From Acidimicrobiales bacterium (GTDB lineage: Bacteria; Actinomycetota; Acidimicrobiia; Acidimicrobiales; RAAP-2): DNA of 64,000 bases. The DNA is taken from NCBI GenBank assembly GCA_025351385.1, contig JANXWA010000021.1:1-64000 (forward strand). The letters are read 5' to 3'. Shown here piece by piece: positions 21,168-29,873 of the stretch; the stretch's first letter is position 1, and each line of letters opens with the position of its first letter. The position numbers and the translations under genes are program-made. Under the pieces are notes generated by a model, which did no database searches, was not told where the DNA came from, and saw only the letters and a list, made by a program, of their open reading frames with translations.

Positions 21168-23113
21168 CGTTCTCCACCCTCCTGATCGCGAACCGCGGCG
21201 AGATCGCCCGGCGCATCATCCGGGGTGCCCGGTCAATGGGCGTTCGCTGCGTCGTCGTCTTCGTCGACGCCGACGAGCGGGCCCCCTTCGTCAGTGACGC
21301 CGACGAGGCGATCCGCCTTCCTGGCGGCTACCTCGACGGCGACGCCATCCTCGAGGCCGCGAGACGGTGCGGTGCCGAGGCCGTCCACCCGGGCTACGGC
21401 TACCTTTCGGAGAACGGCCCGTTCGCCCAGCAGGTGCGAGATGCCGGCCTCGTCTGGGTGGGACCCTCGCCCGAGGTCATCGCCACGATGGGCGACAAGC
21501 TGGCGGCGAAGCGCCTGGCCAGCGAGGCCGGACTGCCCGTGCTGGTCTCCAGCGAAGACCCCGGTGACGCCAGTGCCGTGGGCTACCCGCTCATGGTGAA
21601 GGCGGCCGGCGGCGGGGGCGGCAAAGGGATGCGCATCGTCACCGATCCCGGCGGTCTCGACGAGGCCGTGGCGGCGGCGCGCCGCGAGGCCCAGAGTGGC
21701 TTCGGCGACGACCGGGTCTTCCTCGAGCGCTATGTCGCGCGCTCGCGCCACGTCGAAGTCCAGATTCTCGGCGACCATCACGGCAATCTGGTCCATCTCG
21801 GCGAGCGCGAGTGCTCGATTCAACGTCGCCACCAGAAGCTCGTCGAGGAGAGTCCCTCCCCGGCCGTCGACGGCGCCATGCGCTCGAAGATGGGCCAGGC
21901 GGCGCTCGAACTGGCGCGCGCCATCGGCTACCAGTCGGTCGGCACGGTCGAGTTCATCGTGGACGATGTCACGCGCGAGTTCTTCTTCCTCGAGGTGAAT
22001 GCGCGCTTGCAGGTCGAGCATCCGGTCACCGAAGAGGTGACCGGCATCGATCTCGTGCGCGAACAACTGCGAGTGGCGGCCGGCGAACCGCTCGGCTACG
22101 GGCAGGACGACGTCACCTTCGTCGGTCACGCGATCGAAGTCCGACTCTGCGCCGAGGACCCCCTTGCTGGGTTCCTGCCAGCGACCGGGACCATCGTCGC
22201 CTTCGAGCCGGCGAGCGAGCCGGCCGTTCGCCTCGAGTCGGGGGTCAGCGCCGGGTCGGTCGTCACCGTCTCGTTCGACCCCCTGCTCGCCAAGGTGATC
22301 GCCCACGCCCCGACCCGCGCCGAGGCGGCGTCGCGCCTCGCGCTCGCCCTGGAGCGTCTCCACCTGGGTGGGGTCACCACGAACCGCGACTTCCTCGCCG
22401 CCACCCTGCGCCACGAGCGATTCCTCGCCGGCGACACCACCACCGACTTCATCGAACGCGCCCGGCCGACGCTCGCGCTCGAATTGAGCGACGAGGAGCT
22501 GCGCGTGGCGACCACCGTGGGCGCGCTGTGGCTCCAGGGCCAGAACCGGTCACAGGCCCCGGTGCTCGCGAACGTTCCGAGTGGGTGGCGCAACGCCCGG
22601 CTCCCGCGTCAGAGCACGTGGCTGCGCTTCGGCGACCGACTGGTCGACGTCACCTACCGGTTCCGGCGCGACGGGTCCTTCGACGTGGGGGCCGGATCGG
22701 TCGCGCGCGTGCACCACTGGAGCCAGTCGCACGTCGACGTCGAGGTCGACGGGGTCCGCACGAACACTCGGGTGACTCGCGACGGTGCCGCGCTCTACGT
22801 CCAGGTGGCGCGCGGCACCGCAGCCCTCGCGATCGTCCCGCGCTTCGTCGCTCCCGGCGTCGAACTGGTCCACGGCGGCCTGGTGGCTCCGATGCCCGGG
22901 GCCATCATCGACGTTCGGGTCGTGGTCGGCCAGGAGGTCAGCGCCGGCGAGACGCTCGTCGTGATGGAGGCCATGAAGATGGAGCACGTCATCAGCGCAC
23001 CGAGCTCGGGCACGGTCACCGAGCTGTTCGTCGCCGTCGGTCAGCAGGTCGACGGCGGGGCGGCACTGCTCGCGATCGACTCCGTCGACGACGCGCAGAA
23101 GGACCAGCCGTGA
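21164..23113 (+). CDS. Acyl-CoA carboxylase, biotin carboxylase/BCCP (alpha) subunit
   Basis: 649 aa from GTG 21164, inside the stop of the beta subunit gene. The N-terminus is a biotin carboxylase (LLIANRGEIARRIIR, ATP-grasp loop KAAGGGGGKGM, then EVNARLQVEHPVTEE), a central BT-like region follows, and the C-terminal biotinyl domain carries VVMEAMKMEH with the biotinylated Lys near residue 608. This two-subunit layout is shared by methylcrotonyl-, geranyl- and propionyl-CoA carboxylases; the neighbours favour the first two. Confidence 0.92.
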   Translation: MTFSTLLIANRGEIARRIIRGARSMGVRCVVVFVDADERAPFVSDADEAIRLPGGYLDGDAILEAARRCGAEAVHPGYGYLSENGPFAQQVRDAGLVWVGPSPEVIATMGDKLAAKRLASEAGLPVLVSSEDPGDASAVGYPLMVKAAGGGGGKGMRIVTDPGGLDEAVAAARREAQSGFGDDRVFLERYVARSRHVEVQILGDHHGNLVHLGERECSIQRRHQKLVEESPSPAVDGAMRSKMGQAALELARAIGYQSVGTVEFIVDDVTREFFFLEVNARLQVEHPVTEEVTGIDLVREQLRVAAGEPLGYGQDDVTFVGHAIEVRLCAEDPLAGFLPATGTIVAFEPASEPAVRLESGVSAGSVVTVSFDPLLAKVIAHAPTRAEAASRLALALERLHLGGVTTNRDFLAATLRHERFLAGDTTTDFIERARPTLALELSDEELRVATTVGALWLQGQNRSQAPVLANVPSGWRNARLPRQSTWLRFGDRLVDVTYRFRRDGSFDVGAGSVARVHHWSQSHVDVEVDGVRTNTRVTRDGAALYVQVARGTAALAIVPRFVAPGVELVHGGLVAPMPGAIIDVRVVVGQEVSAGETLVVMEAMKMEHVISAPSSGTVTELFVAVGQQVDGGAALLAIDSVDDAQKDQP

Positions 23114-24876
23114 CCTCGCCGATTCGCATCGCCAACTGCTCGGGCTTCTACGGCGACCGGCTGTCGGCCGCCGCCGAGATGGTCGGGGGCGGGCCCATCG
23201 ACGTTCTCACCGGGGACTGGCTCGCCGAGCTGACCATGCTCATCCTCGCGCGGACCCAGGTGAAGCACCCCGGAGCGGGATACGCGCGCAGTTTCGTCGC
23301 CCAGATGGAGCAGGTAATGGGCACGTGCCTCGACCGCGGCATCAAGGTCGTGTCCAACGCCGGCGGCCTCGATCCCGGTCACTGCGCCGAGGCAGTCGCC
23401 CAGGTCGCTTCGAGGCTCGGCCTCTCGCCGCGGATCGCCTACGTCAACGGTGACGACCTCCTCCCGCGCCTCGCGGAGCTCCAATTGGCCGGCATCGACC
23501 TCGCCCACTTCGAGACGGGCGAGCCCGTCGGCGACACGAGTCGCTTCATCACCGCCAACGCCTACCTGGGGTGCTTCGGCATCGTCGAGGCGCTCGGCCA
23601 GGGAGCCGACATCGTCATCACCGGACGGGTCACCGACGCCGCGGTCGTCTGCGGGCCGGCGGCGTGGCACCACGGATGGGCCCGCGACAACTGGGACGCC
23701 CTCGCCGGGGCGGTGGTGGCCGGCCACGTCGTCGAGTGCGGCGCCCAGGTGACCGGCGGCAACTACTCGTTCTTTACCGAGGTGGAGGGCATGGAGCGGG
23801 TCGGGTTCCCCTGGGTCGAGGTCGCCGAGGACGGCTCATCGATCGTGGGCAAGCACGACGGCACCGGTGGCGAGGTCTCGATCGGCACCGTGACCTCACA
23901 ACTCCTCTACGAGATCGCCGGCCCGTCGTATCTCGGCCCCGACGTCTCGGCGAGGTTCGACACCATCCGGCTCGAGCAGGTCGCCAAGGACCGCGTTCGC
24001 ATCAGCGGCACCAAGGGCGAGCCGCCGCCGCCGACCTTGAAGGTCGCGATGAACGAGATCGGAGGCTTCCGCAAGGACCTGAACGTCGCGCTCACCGGTC
24101 TCGACATCGAGAAGAAGGCCCGGCTCGTCGAGGAGGCCTTCTGGGTGGCGTGCCCCTTTGGCCCCGACGACTTCGACAGCGTGTCCTTGCGGCTCATCCG
24201 CACGGACAAGCCCGACCCCGCGACCAACGAGGAGGCTGTCGCGCTCTGGCGGCTCACCCTGAAGGACCGCGATGAGCAAAAGGTCGGCCGGGCCGTCGCC
24301 GACGCGGTCGTGGAGCTCGCCCTGTCGACCGTGCCGGGATTCTTCATCACCGGGAGCGCTCCCTCGGCCGGCTCAGCGTTCGGTGTCTACCGCCCGGCCC
24401 TGGTGCCCGCGGACCTCGTCCCCCAGTACGTGACGATGCTCGACGGCGAGCGCACCATGGTCGAGTCGGTCGCGCCCCCCGGTTCGGTCACCGTGGTCGG
24501 CGACGAGGGTCCTAACGTATCGGCCCCCGTCGGCCCCACGACCCCGATGCCGCTCGGCGACCTCTGCGGTGCCCGCTCGGGCGACAAGGGCGGCAATGCC
24601 AACCTCGGAATCTTCGCCCGCAGCGACGAGGTCTGGGCGTGGCTGGACGGGTACCTCACGCTCGACGAGCTCCGACGGCTCCTGCCCGAGACGGCCGACC
24701 TGGCGATCGAGCGCTACCGACTCCCGGCGTTGCGGTCGCTCAACTTCCTGATCCACGACCTGCTGGAGGAGGGTGTCGCCGCCTCCACGCGTCAGGACGC
24801 CCAGGCGAAGGGACTGGGCGAGTGGCTGCGCAGCCGCGTCGTCGAGGTCCCGATCGCGCTCTTGAGCGAGCCATGA
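23110..24876 (+). CDS. AtuA-like acyclic terpene/acyl-CoA utilisation protein (DUF1446)
   Basis: 588 aa from GTG 23110, overlapping the previous stop by 4 nt. The large N-terminal domain shows the DUF1446/AtuA pattern (IANCSGFYGDRLSAAAEMV, VSNAGGLDPGHCAEAV, ITGRVTDAAVVCGPAAW). The C-terminal ~100 residues form the small AtuA-like domain (LCGARSGDKGGNANLGIFAR). AtuA is needed for citronellol/geraniol use in Pseudomonas but its reaction is not established. In the same operon as a carboxylase and a hydratase, it likely acts on a branched acyl-CoA intermediate. Confidence 0.88.
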   Translation: MTSPIRIANCSGFYGDRLSAAAEMVGGGPIDVLTGDWLAELTMLILARTQVKHPGAGYARSFVAQMEQVMGTCLDRGIKVVSNAGGLDPGHCAEAVAQVASRLGLSPRIAYVNGDDLLPRLAELQLAGIDLAHFETGEPVGDTSRFITANAYLGCFGIVEALGQGADIVITGRVTDAAVVCGPAAWHHGWARDNWDALAGAVVAGHVVECGAQVTGGNYSFFTEVEGMERVGFPWVEVAEDGSSIVGKHDGTGGEVSIGTVTSQLLYEIAGPSYLGPDVSARFDTIRLEQVAKDRVRISGTKGEPPPPTLKVAMNEIGGFRKDLNVALTGLDIEKKARLVEEAFWVACPFGPDDFDSVSLRLIRTDKPDPATNEEAVALWRLTLKDRDEQKVGRAVADAVVELALSTVPGFFITGSAPSAGSAFGVYRPALVPADLVPQYVTMLDGERTMVESVAPPGSVTVVGDEGPNVSAPVGPTTPMPLGDLCGARSGDKGGNANLGIFARSDEVWAWLDGYLTLDELRRLLPETADLAIERYRLPALRSLNFLIHDLLEEGVAASTRQDAQAKGLGEWLRSRVVEVPIALLSEP

Positions 24877-25676
24877 CCGAGCTCGACCAGCTGCGCGAAG
24901 ACCTCTTCGCCGAACAGCACTCACTCGACCTGTTGGTGGTCGGCATCGACGAGGCGCAGTGGCACCTGGCGACGCCCAGCCCCGGCTGGGACGTCGCCGA
25001 CCAGATCGGCCACCTCACCTTCTTCGACGGCATCGCGACAGTCGCGATCAGGGACCCCGAGGCCTTCCGGGCGAGCATCGGCGACCTCATCACCGGGGCC
25101 AGCGCCGTTGGCTACGACGAGTTCACTCTCGGCCGGTTCCGCGCCCTCGAGCCGCGAGCGCTCCTGACAGTCTGGCGAGCCAACCGCACCGCCCTGCTCG
25201 ATGCGGCGCTCTTCTTGCGTCACGACGCCCGCATCGAGTGGTACGGACCGTCAATGTCGGCTCGGTCGTTCCTGACGGCCCGGTTGATGGAGACCTGGGC
25301 CCACGGAACCGACGTCGCCGACGCGTTGGGCACGAGGCTGCCCGCGACCGACCGGCTGCGCCACGTCGCCCAACTCGGCTTCATCACCCGCACGTGGTCC
25401 TACACCGTGCGCGGCGAGGACGTTCCGGAGGGTTCGGTCCGGGTCGAGGTGACCGGACCGATGGGCGGGCTCTGGACGTGGGGCCCCGACGACGCCGACG
25501 ACGTCGTGCGCGGCCCGGCCGAGGACTTCTGTCACGTCGTCACGCAGCGACGTCACGTCGACGACACGTCGCTCGTGACCGGCGAGCTTGGCCGCCACTG
25601 GCTGCTTCGCGCCCAGGCTTTCGCCGGCGGCCCCTCCGAGGGACCGCGATCAGGGGGCGGCCGTGGCGCTGGTTGA
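24873..25676 (+). CDS. TIGR03084-like DinB/MDMPI-fold metal-binding protein
   Basis: 267 aa from the ATG at 24873, overlapping the AtuA stop as ATGA. The start TELDQLREDLFAEQHSLDL, the TPSPGWDVADQIGHL segment and the METWAHGTDVADALG segment, with paired His and Glu/Asp, match the DinB/mycothiol-dependent maleylpyruvate isomerase fold. Those His/Glu residues would bind a divalent metal. It is most like the TIGR03084 group, often found beside acyl-CoA carboxylase and AtuA genes in Actinobacteria. The substrate is unknown; a thiol-dependent isomerase or transferase step is possible. Confidence 0.75.
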   Translation: MTELDQLREDLFAEQHSLDLLVVGIDEAQWHLATPSPGWDVADQIGHLTFFDGIATVAIRDPEAFRASIGDLITGASAVGYDEFTLGRFRALEPRALLTVWRANRTALLDAALFLRHDARIEWYGPSMSARSFLTARLMETWAHGTDVADALGTRLPATDRLRHVAQLGFITRTWSYTVRGEDVPEGSVRVEVTGPMGGLWTWGPDDADDVVRGPAEDFCHVVTQRRHVDDTSLVTGELGRHWLLRAQAFAGGPSEGPRSGGGRGAG

Positions 25677-26451
25677 GACGACGTTCGCCGGGGGCGTCGT
25701 GACGATTACGCTCTGCGACGAGGAGCGTCGAAACGCCCTCGGCCGTCAACTACTCGGCGAGCTCGTGGACGCGATCGACGAGGTCGAGCGCGATCCTGAG
25801 GTTCGCGTCGCCGTCCTGACCAACCGCGGCCACGTCTTTTGCGCCGGCGCCAACCTCGCCGAACGCTCCGCTGCGCCAACTACCCACGAAGGCCGCAGCG
25901 TCGAGCTGAGCGACCTGTTCATGAGGATCAAGAACTCCCCGACGCCGTTCGTCGGTCGCATCGCGGGACACTGCGTCGCCGGAGGCGTAGGGCTGGCTGC
26001 GGTCCTGGACGTCTCGATCGCACTCGAGTCGGCCAAGTTCGGGTTCACCGAGGTGCGCGTCGGGGTGGCGCCGGCGATGATCTCGGTCGTCTGCCTGCCC
26101 AAGATGCGCCTGGGCGACGCCCAATCGGCTTTCCTGCGCGGCAACCGCTTCGACGGCGCCGAAGCGGCGCGCATCGGCCTCATCAACCAGGCCGTGGCGG
26201 CCGAGGAACTCGACGCCGCGGTGACAGCAGTTGTCAACGACCTGTTGGCCGGCGAGCCCCGAGCAATCGCCGCGGCCAAGCGACTGACGGTCGTCGTGCC
26301 CACGATGCCCCTCGACGAGGCATTCGCCTGGACGACGGAACTGTCGCTCGGCCTGTTCGCGAGTGACGAGGCCCGCGAGGGGATGACCGCATTCCTCGAG
26401 AAGCGACCGGCCGCTTGGGTGCGGCGCCTCGACGGACGCGACGCGACGTAG
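25663..26451 (+). CDS. Enoyl-CoA hydratase/isomerase family protein
   Basis: 262 aa from GTG 25663, overlapping the previous gene by 14 nt. Crotonase hallmarks are LTNRGHVFCAGANLAE (oxyanion hole) and GHCVAGGVGLAAVLDVSIA, then FGFTEVRVGVAPAMISVVC with the usual Glu position. The last gene of the carboxylase operon fits a 3-methylglutaconyl-CoA or isohexenylglutaconyl-CoA hydratase (LiuC/AtuE role), which acts right after the carboxylase. Specificity is inferred from context only. Confidence 0.82.
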   Translation: MALVETTFAGGVVTITLCDEERRNALGRQLLGELVDAIDEVERDPEVRVAVLTNRGHVFCAGANLAERSAAPTTHEGRSVELSDLFMRIKNSPTPFVGRIAGHCVAGGVGLAAVLDVSIALESAKFGFTEVRVGVAPAMISVVCLPKMRLGDAQSAFLRGNRFDGAEAARIGLINQAVAAEELDAAVTAVVNDLLAGEPRAIAAAKRLTVVVPTMPLDEAFAWTTELSLGLFASDEAREGMTAFLEKRPAAWVRRLDGRDAT

Positions 26452-26532
26452 ATCCGTCCACCTCGACGTCGAAGAGCTGCTGCCCGAACCAGTCATCACC
26501 GACCACGGCGACGACGCTCTCCTGCGCAGTCC

Positions 26533-26994
26533 CTAGGCGGTTTCGTCGCTCGAGACCGGGTCATCAGCCGGCGAGACGAACAGTCGCCCCATCAAGACGA
26601 ATCCGATGAACGTGGCCGCGGCACCCACCGCCTCCAGCCACCACGGGGCGACGTACGCGAAGTTCGCGACGGGCGACGGCCACAAGCCGCTCAACAGAGC
26701 GATGGACGACGTGGCCACGGCGAGGTAGACCGTCGCCAGGCCGTAGAAGGCCTTGCGCATGATCGAACGCTGCTCGTCGCCCGTCACCTCCACTTTCGAG
26801 AGCCACATCCAGGCCCACAGGGCCACGAGTGACTGCACCGGCGCGAGGACGAACTCCAGCGACGTGTTGAATGACGTGAGGTCGAAAGCGCCGTGTGCGA
26901 CGAGGTGCGCGAAGTTGTACAACGACGAGGCCGCGATGGTGCTGAATCCCGAGAGCACCCACCGCCGCGCCAGGGTTCTCGGGGAGGTCGGCAT
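26533..26994 (-). CDS. Four-helix membrane protein, function unknown
   Basis: 153 aa with about four hydrophobic segments (for example FVLAPVQSLVALWAWMWL, YGLATVYLAVATSSIALLSG, AVGAAATFIGFVLMGRLFV) and a polar acidic tail. No recognised family or catalytic motif is seen. It is monocistronic, convergent with the hydratase gene 81 bp away. The start is supported by a TAGCCT box 6 nt upstream of the ATG. Confidence 0.65.
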   Translation of the reverse strand: MPTSPRTLARRWVLSGFSTIAASSLYNFAHLVAHGAFDLTSFNTSLEFVLAPVQSLVALWAWMWLSKVEVTGDEQRSIMRKAFYGLATVYLAVATSSIALLSGLWPSPVANFAYVAPWWLEAVGAAATFIGFVLMGRLFVSPADDPVSSDETA

Positions 26995-27000
26995 GACCGC

Positions 27001-27006
27001 AGGCTA
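27001..27006 (-). promoter_or_regulatory. Predicted -10 box of the membrane-protein gene (leaderless)
   Basis: On the minus strand TAGCCT ends exactly 6 nt (GCGGTC) before the ATG at 26994. There is no ribosome binding site, so a leaderless mRNA is predicted. Confidence 0.5.
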
Positions 27007-27078
27007 CCCGTCAACGAATCTCGTGCCGGGTCTTTGATCGACTGCGCATGCAAGTCCTTCGCGGACGGAGCTGACGGA

Positions 27079-27696
27079 CTACGCCGTCACGCTGGGGCCC
27101 AGGATTCCCGCGATGACCCCGTGACCAATCGATCCTTCGCGGACCAATCGCCACCCTCTCTCGGAAAGGTCGACCACCGTCGACACCACGCCGGAGCGCT
27201 CGCCGTCGTCGAGCACTCCCCCCAGCTCGGGCCTGTCACCGAGGGCCTCGATCACCTCATCGGCCGTCGTGCAGGGTCGCTCGCCGTGCTCATTGGCGCT
27301 CGTCAGCGCCAGAGGTCCGCAGCGGTCGAGGACATTTCGCAGCACGCCGTCGTCGGGGATGCGAAAGCCGGCCGTGTCCGTGACACTGCCGACCCGCGCG
27401 GCGAGTTCGTGGGGGACGCGCACGACGATGGTCAACGGGCCCGGCCAGAAGGCCTCGGCGAGGCGGCGAGCGTCTTGGGGCCACGTGACGCCCAGACGTG
27501 AGATCTGCCTCAACGAGTCGATCAGGATCGGCAGTGCAGTCGAAGCCGGGCGGTGCTTGAGGGCGAACAGCTCGGCCACCGCGGCGACGTCACCGAGGGA
27601 CGCCGCAACGCCGTAGACGGTGTCGGTCGGCAGGGCGACGACCCTGCCACCTTCGAGCATCGCGATCGCCTGGTCGACGCTGAGCAACTCAGTCAC
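27079..27696 (-). CDS. tsaC: L-threonylcarbamoyladenylate synthase TsaC
   Basis: 205 aa from GTG 27696, which overlaps the prmC stop as GTGA. It makes threonylcarbamoyl-AMP for the t6A37 modification of ANN-decoding tRNAs. YrdC/Sua5 motifs: RVVALPTDTVYGVAAS, ALKHRPASTALPILI, FWPGPLTIVV, and LALTSANEHGE. There is no C-terminal Sua5 domain, so it is the short TsaC form. The prfA-prmC-tsaC order is conserved in many bacteria. Confidence 0.94.
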   Translation of the reverse strand: MTELLSVDQAIAMLEGGRVVALPTDTVYGVAASLGDVAAVAELFALKHRPASTALPILIDSLRQISRLGVTWPQDARRLAEAFWPGPLTIVVRVPHELAARVGSVTDTAGFRIPDDGVLRNVLDRCGPLALTSANEHGERPCTTADEVIEALGDRPELGGVLDDGERSGVVSTVVDLSERGWRLVREGSIGHGVIAGILGPSVTA

Positions 27697-28520
27697 GATC
27701 GTCGCGCCACGAGGATTCTCGGCCATCCCGACATGTCATCGAGGTCGCGCACGTCGCCGAAGCCGGCGCCGACCGCAGTCGTCAAGACCGCGTCTCGTTG
27801 CATGTTGCCATGCTCACATATCAAGAGTCCACCGGGGGCCAACCACGAAGGAGCTTCGACGATGATCGCTTCGAGGTCGGCGAAGCCGGGCGTCGCCGAC
27901 GTATCCCCGGCGACCAGCGCTCCGAGTGGCTCGTATCGAAGTACGGGCTCCAGGGAGGCGAACTCCTCGGCTCCGACATACGGGGGGTTGGCGACGACGA
28001 GGTCGACGCGACCGCGCAGCGATCGGTCGAGTGCCTCGAACCACGACGACTGGACAAACGAGACCGCGTGCAGGCCGTGCTTTGCGGCGTTGTGACGAGC
28101 GACCGCCAGCGCGTCGAGTGACTCGTCCACCGCGACCAGGCTGGCGACGACGCCGCGCTCGAGCAGCTCCGCCAACAGAGAGAGTCCGATCGCGCCCGAG
28201 CCGCAGCCGAGGTCGACGATTACCGGGACGGTGACGTCCGCTCGCGCCAACTCGGCGATGGCGACGCCGACGAGTTCCTCCGTCTCGGGGCGGGGTATCA
28301 GCACCCGGGGGTCGAGGTCGAGGTCGAGTGAGCGGAAGGGCCAGTGTCCGAGAACGTACTGCAGGGGCTCGCCGGCGAGGCGCCGCTGGGCGCCACGGCG
28401 CAGCGCGGCGATGGACTCGTGGTCGTCGGCGCCGAACTCCTCGAGCAGCCAGCGGGCCTCACGCCGGTTGAGGCCGGCGTCGATCAGCTCGGCGACGAGG
28501 TAGGGGTTAGCGTCCGTCAC
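27693..28520 (-). CDS. prmC: Release factor glutamine methyltransferase PrmC
   Basis: 275 aa from GTG 28520, overlapping prfA by 14 nt. It N5-methylates the Gln of the GGQ motif of release factors. The N-terminal helical domain is followed by RIPRPETEELV-like LIPRPETEELVG, the SAM motif DLGCGSGAIGLSL and the catalytic NPPYVG. The tight coupling to its substrate gene prfA supports the role. Confidence 0.95.
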   Translation of the reverse strand: MTDANPYLVAELIDAGLNRREARWLLEEFGADDHESIAALRRGAQRRLAGEPLQYVLGHWPFRSLDLDLDPRVLIPRPETEELVGVAIAELARADVTVPVIVDLGCGSGAIGLSLLAELLERGVVASLVAVDESLDALAVARHNAAKHGLHAVSFVQSSWFEALDRSLRGRVDLVVANPPYVGAEEFASLEPVLRYEPLGALVAGDTSATPGFADLEAIIVEAPSWLAPGGLLICEHGNMQRDAVLTTAVGAGFGDVRDLDDMSGWPRILVARRS

Positions 28521-29586
28521 TCTCGGCCAGTTGGCGCGCGCGCTTCTCGGCGAGCAGCGCGTCGACGTAGGGGTCGAGGTACCCGACGAGCACGGTGTCG
28601 AGCGTGTAGGTCGTCAGGTTGATCCGGTGGTCGGTCACCCGGTTCTCCTTGAAGTTGTAGGTGCGGATCTTCTCGCTGCGTCCGCCACTGCCGAGCTGGG
28701 AGCGCTTGAGGTCACCCTGCTCGCTCGCCTGGGCGTCCTGGGCCGCCTTCAGCAACCGCGAGCGCAGGACGATCAACGCCTTGGCACGGTTCTGTATCTG
28801 GCTCTTCTCGTCCTGCATCGCCACGACGATGCCGGTCGGCAGGTGCGTGATGCGAACGGCGGAGTCCGTCGTGTTGACGCTCTGCCCACCGGGGCCCGAC
28901 GAGCGGTAGACGTCGATCTTGAGGTCGCCCGGGTTGATGTCGACGTCGACCTCCTCGGCCTCGGGCAGCACCGACACGGTCGCCGAGGACGTGTGGACGC
29001 GGCCCTTCGCCTCGGTGACGGGGACTCGCTGGACGCGGTGCACGCCGGCCTCCTGCTCGAGACGGGCCCATGCGTCGTCGCCCTTGATGAGGTAGATGGC
29101 CTCGTCGAGGCCGCCCTGCTCGGACTCGCGCTCTTCGATGACCTCGAGCTTCCATCCGCGCAGCGCCACGTAGCGGCGGTACATCTGGGCGAGGTCGCCG
29201 GCGAACAGGTTGGCCTCCTCGCCGCCCTCGGCGCCCCGAATCTCGAGGATGACGTTGCGCCCCTGGTTGGGGTCGCGCGGCAACAGCAGCGTCTCGAGGG
29301 TCGATTCGAGGTCCGGCAGGCGGGCCTCGGCCGTGTTCACCTCGTCGCGCCAGAGCTCGCGGTCGTCGCCGCTGCTCTCGTTAAACATCTCCTTCGCGGT
29401 CGCGAGGTCGTCACGGGCCGACTTCAGCTCGTGCCAGGCGTTGTTGATCTCGGCCAGTTCCTTGTGTCGGCGCGAGAGGTCCCGAAGACGGTTGAGGTCC
29501 GACGCCACGTCGGGCTCGGAGAGAGCCGCCTCGACGTCGTGAAGCTCGTCGGCGAGGACGTTCAGAGTCTCGTCAACGGAGCGCAC
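28507..29586 (-). CDS. prfA: Peptide chain release factor 1 PrfA
   Basis: A 359-aa class I release factor that ends translation at UAG and UAA. GGQ lies in SSGPGGQSVNTTDSAVR, and the RF1-type anticodon tripeptide PVT occurs in VQRVPVTEAKGRVHTS. Length and domain order are standard. The start is GTG at 29586. It is co-directional with rpmE upstream and prmC downstream. Confidence 0.97.
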   Translation of the reverse strand: MRSVDETLNVLADELHDVEAALSEPDVASDLNRLRDLSRRHKELAEINNAWHELKSARDDLATAKEMFNESSGDDRELWRDEVNTAEARLPDLESTLETLLLPRDPNQGRNVILEIRGAEGGEEANLFAGDLAQMYRRYVALRGWKLEVIEERESEQGGLDEAIYLIKGDDAWARLEQEAGVHRVQRVPVTEAKGRVHTSSATVSVLPEAEEVDVDINPGDLKIDVYRSSGPGGQSVNTTDSAVRITHLPTGIVVAMQDEKSQIQNRAKALIVLRSRLLKAAQDAQASEQGDLKRSQLGSGGRSEKIRTYNFKENRVTDHRINLTTYTLDTVLVGYLDPYVDALLAEKRARQLAESDGR

Positions 29587-29610
29587 GAAGGGTGGTGGGC
29601 GCTCCGGGGC

Positions 29611-29835
29611 CTAGGCCTTGGGAGCGCGCGCCTTGGTCTTTTGCGCGTAGCGGCGCTGGAAGCGCTCGACGCGTCCTCCGGTGTCGACGAGCTTCTGCTT
29701 GCCGGTGAAGAACGGGTGGCACTCGTTGCACAGCTCCACGGTCATCGCGGGCCGGGTCGACTGCGTCGTGAAGGTGTTCCCGCACGAGCATTTGACGGTC
29801 GCTTCGCCGTACTGGGGGTGAATGTCTGGCTTCAT
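29611..29835 (-). CDS. rpmE: Ribosomal protein L31 (zinc-binding type)
   Basis: A 74-aa large-subunit protein. It retains the zinc ligands, CSCG near residue 16 and CNECHPF near residue 36, so it is the C+ type that acts as a zinc reserve. The body [22 protein letters not shown] is typical. The start has an AAGGAGCACTC ribosome binding site and lies 38 bp after rho. Confidence 0.98.
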   Translation of the reverse strand: MKPDIHPQYGEATVKCSCGNTFTTQSTRPAMTVELCNECHPFFTGKQKLVDTGGRVERFQRRYAQKTKARAPKA

Positions 29836-29873
29836 GAGTGCTCCTTGTAGCGAATGGAGAGTTTATCGGAAAA

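Noticed and set aside
26452-26532. Intrinsic terminator between the hydratase and the membrane protein
   Set aside because: The 81-bp gap has no stable GC stem followed by a T-run.
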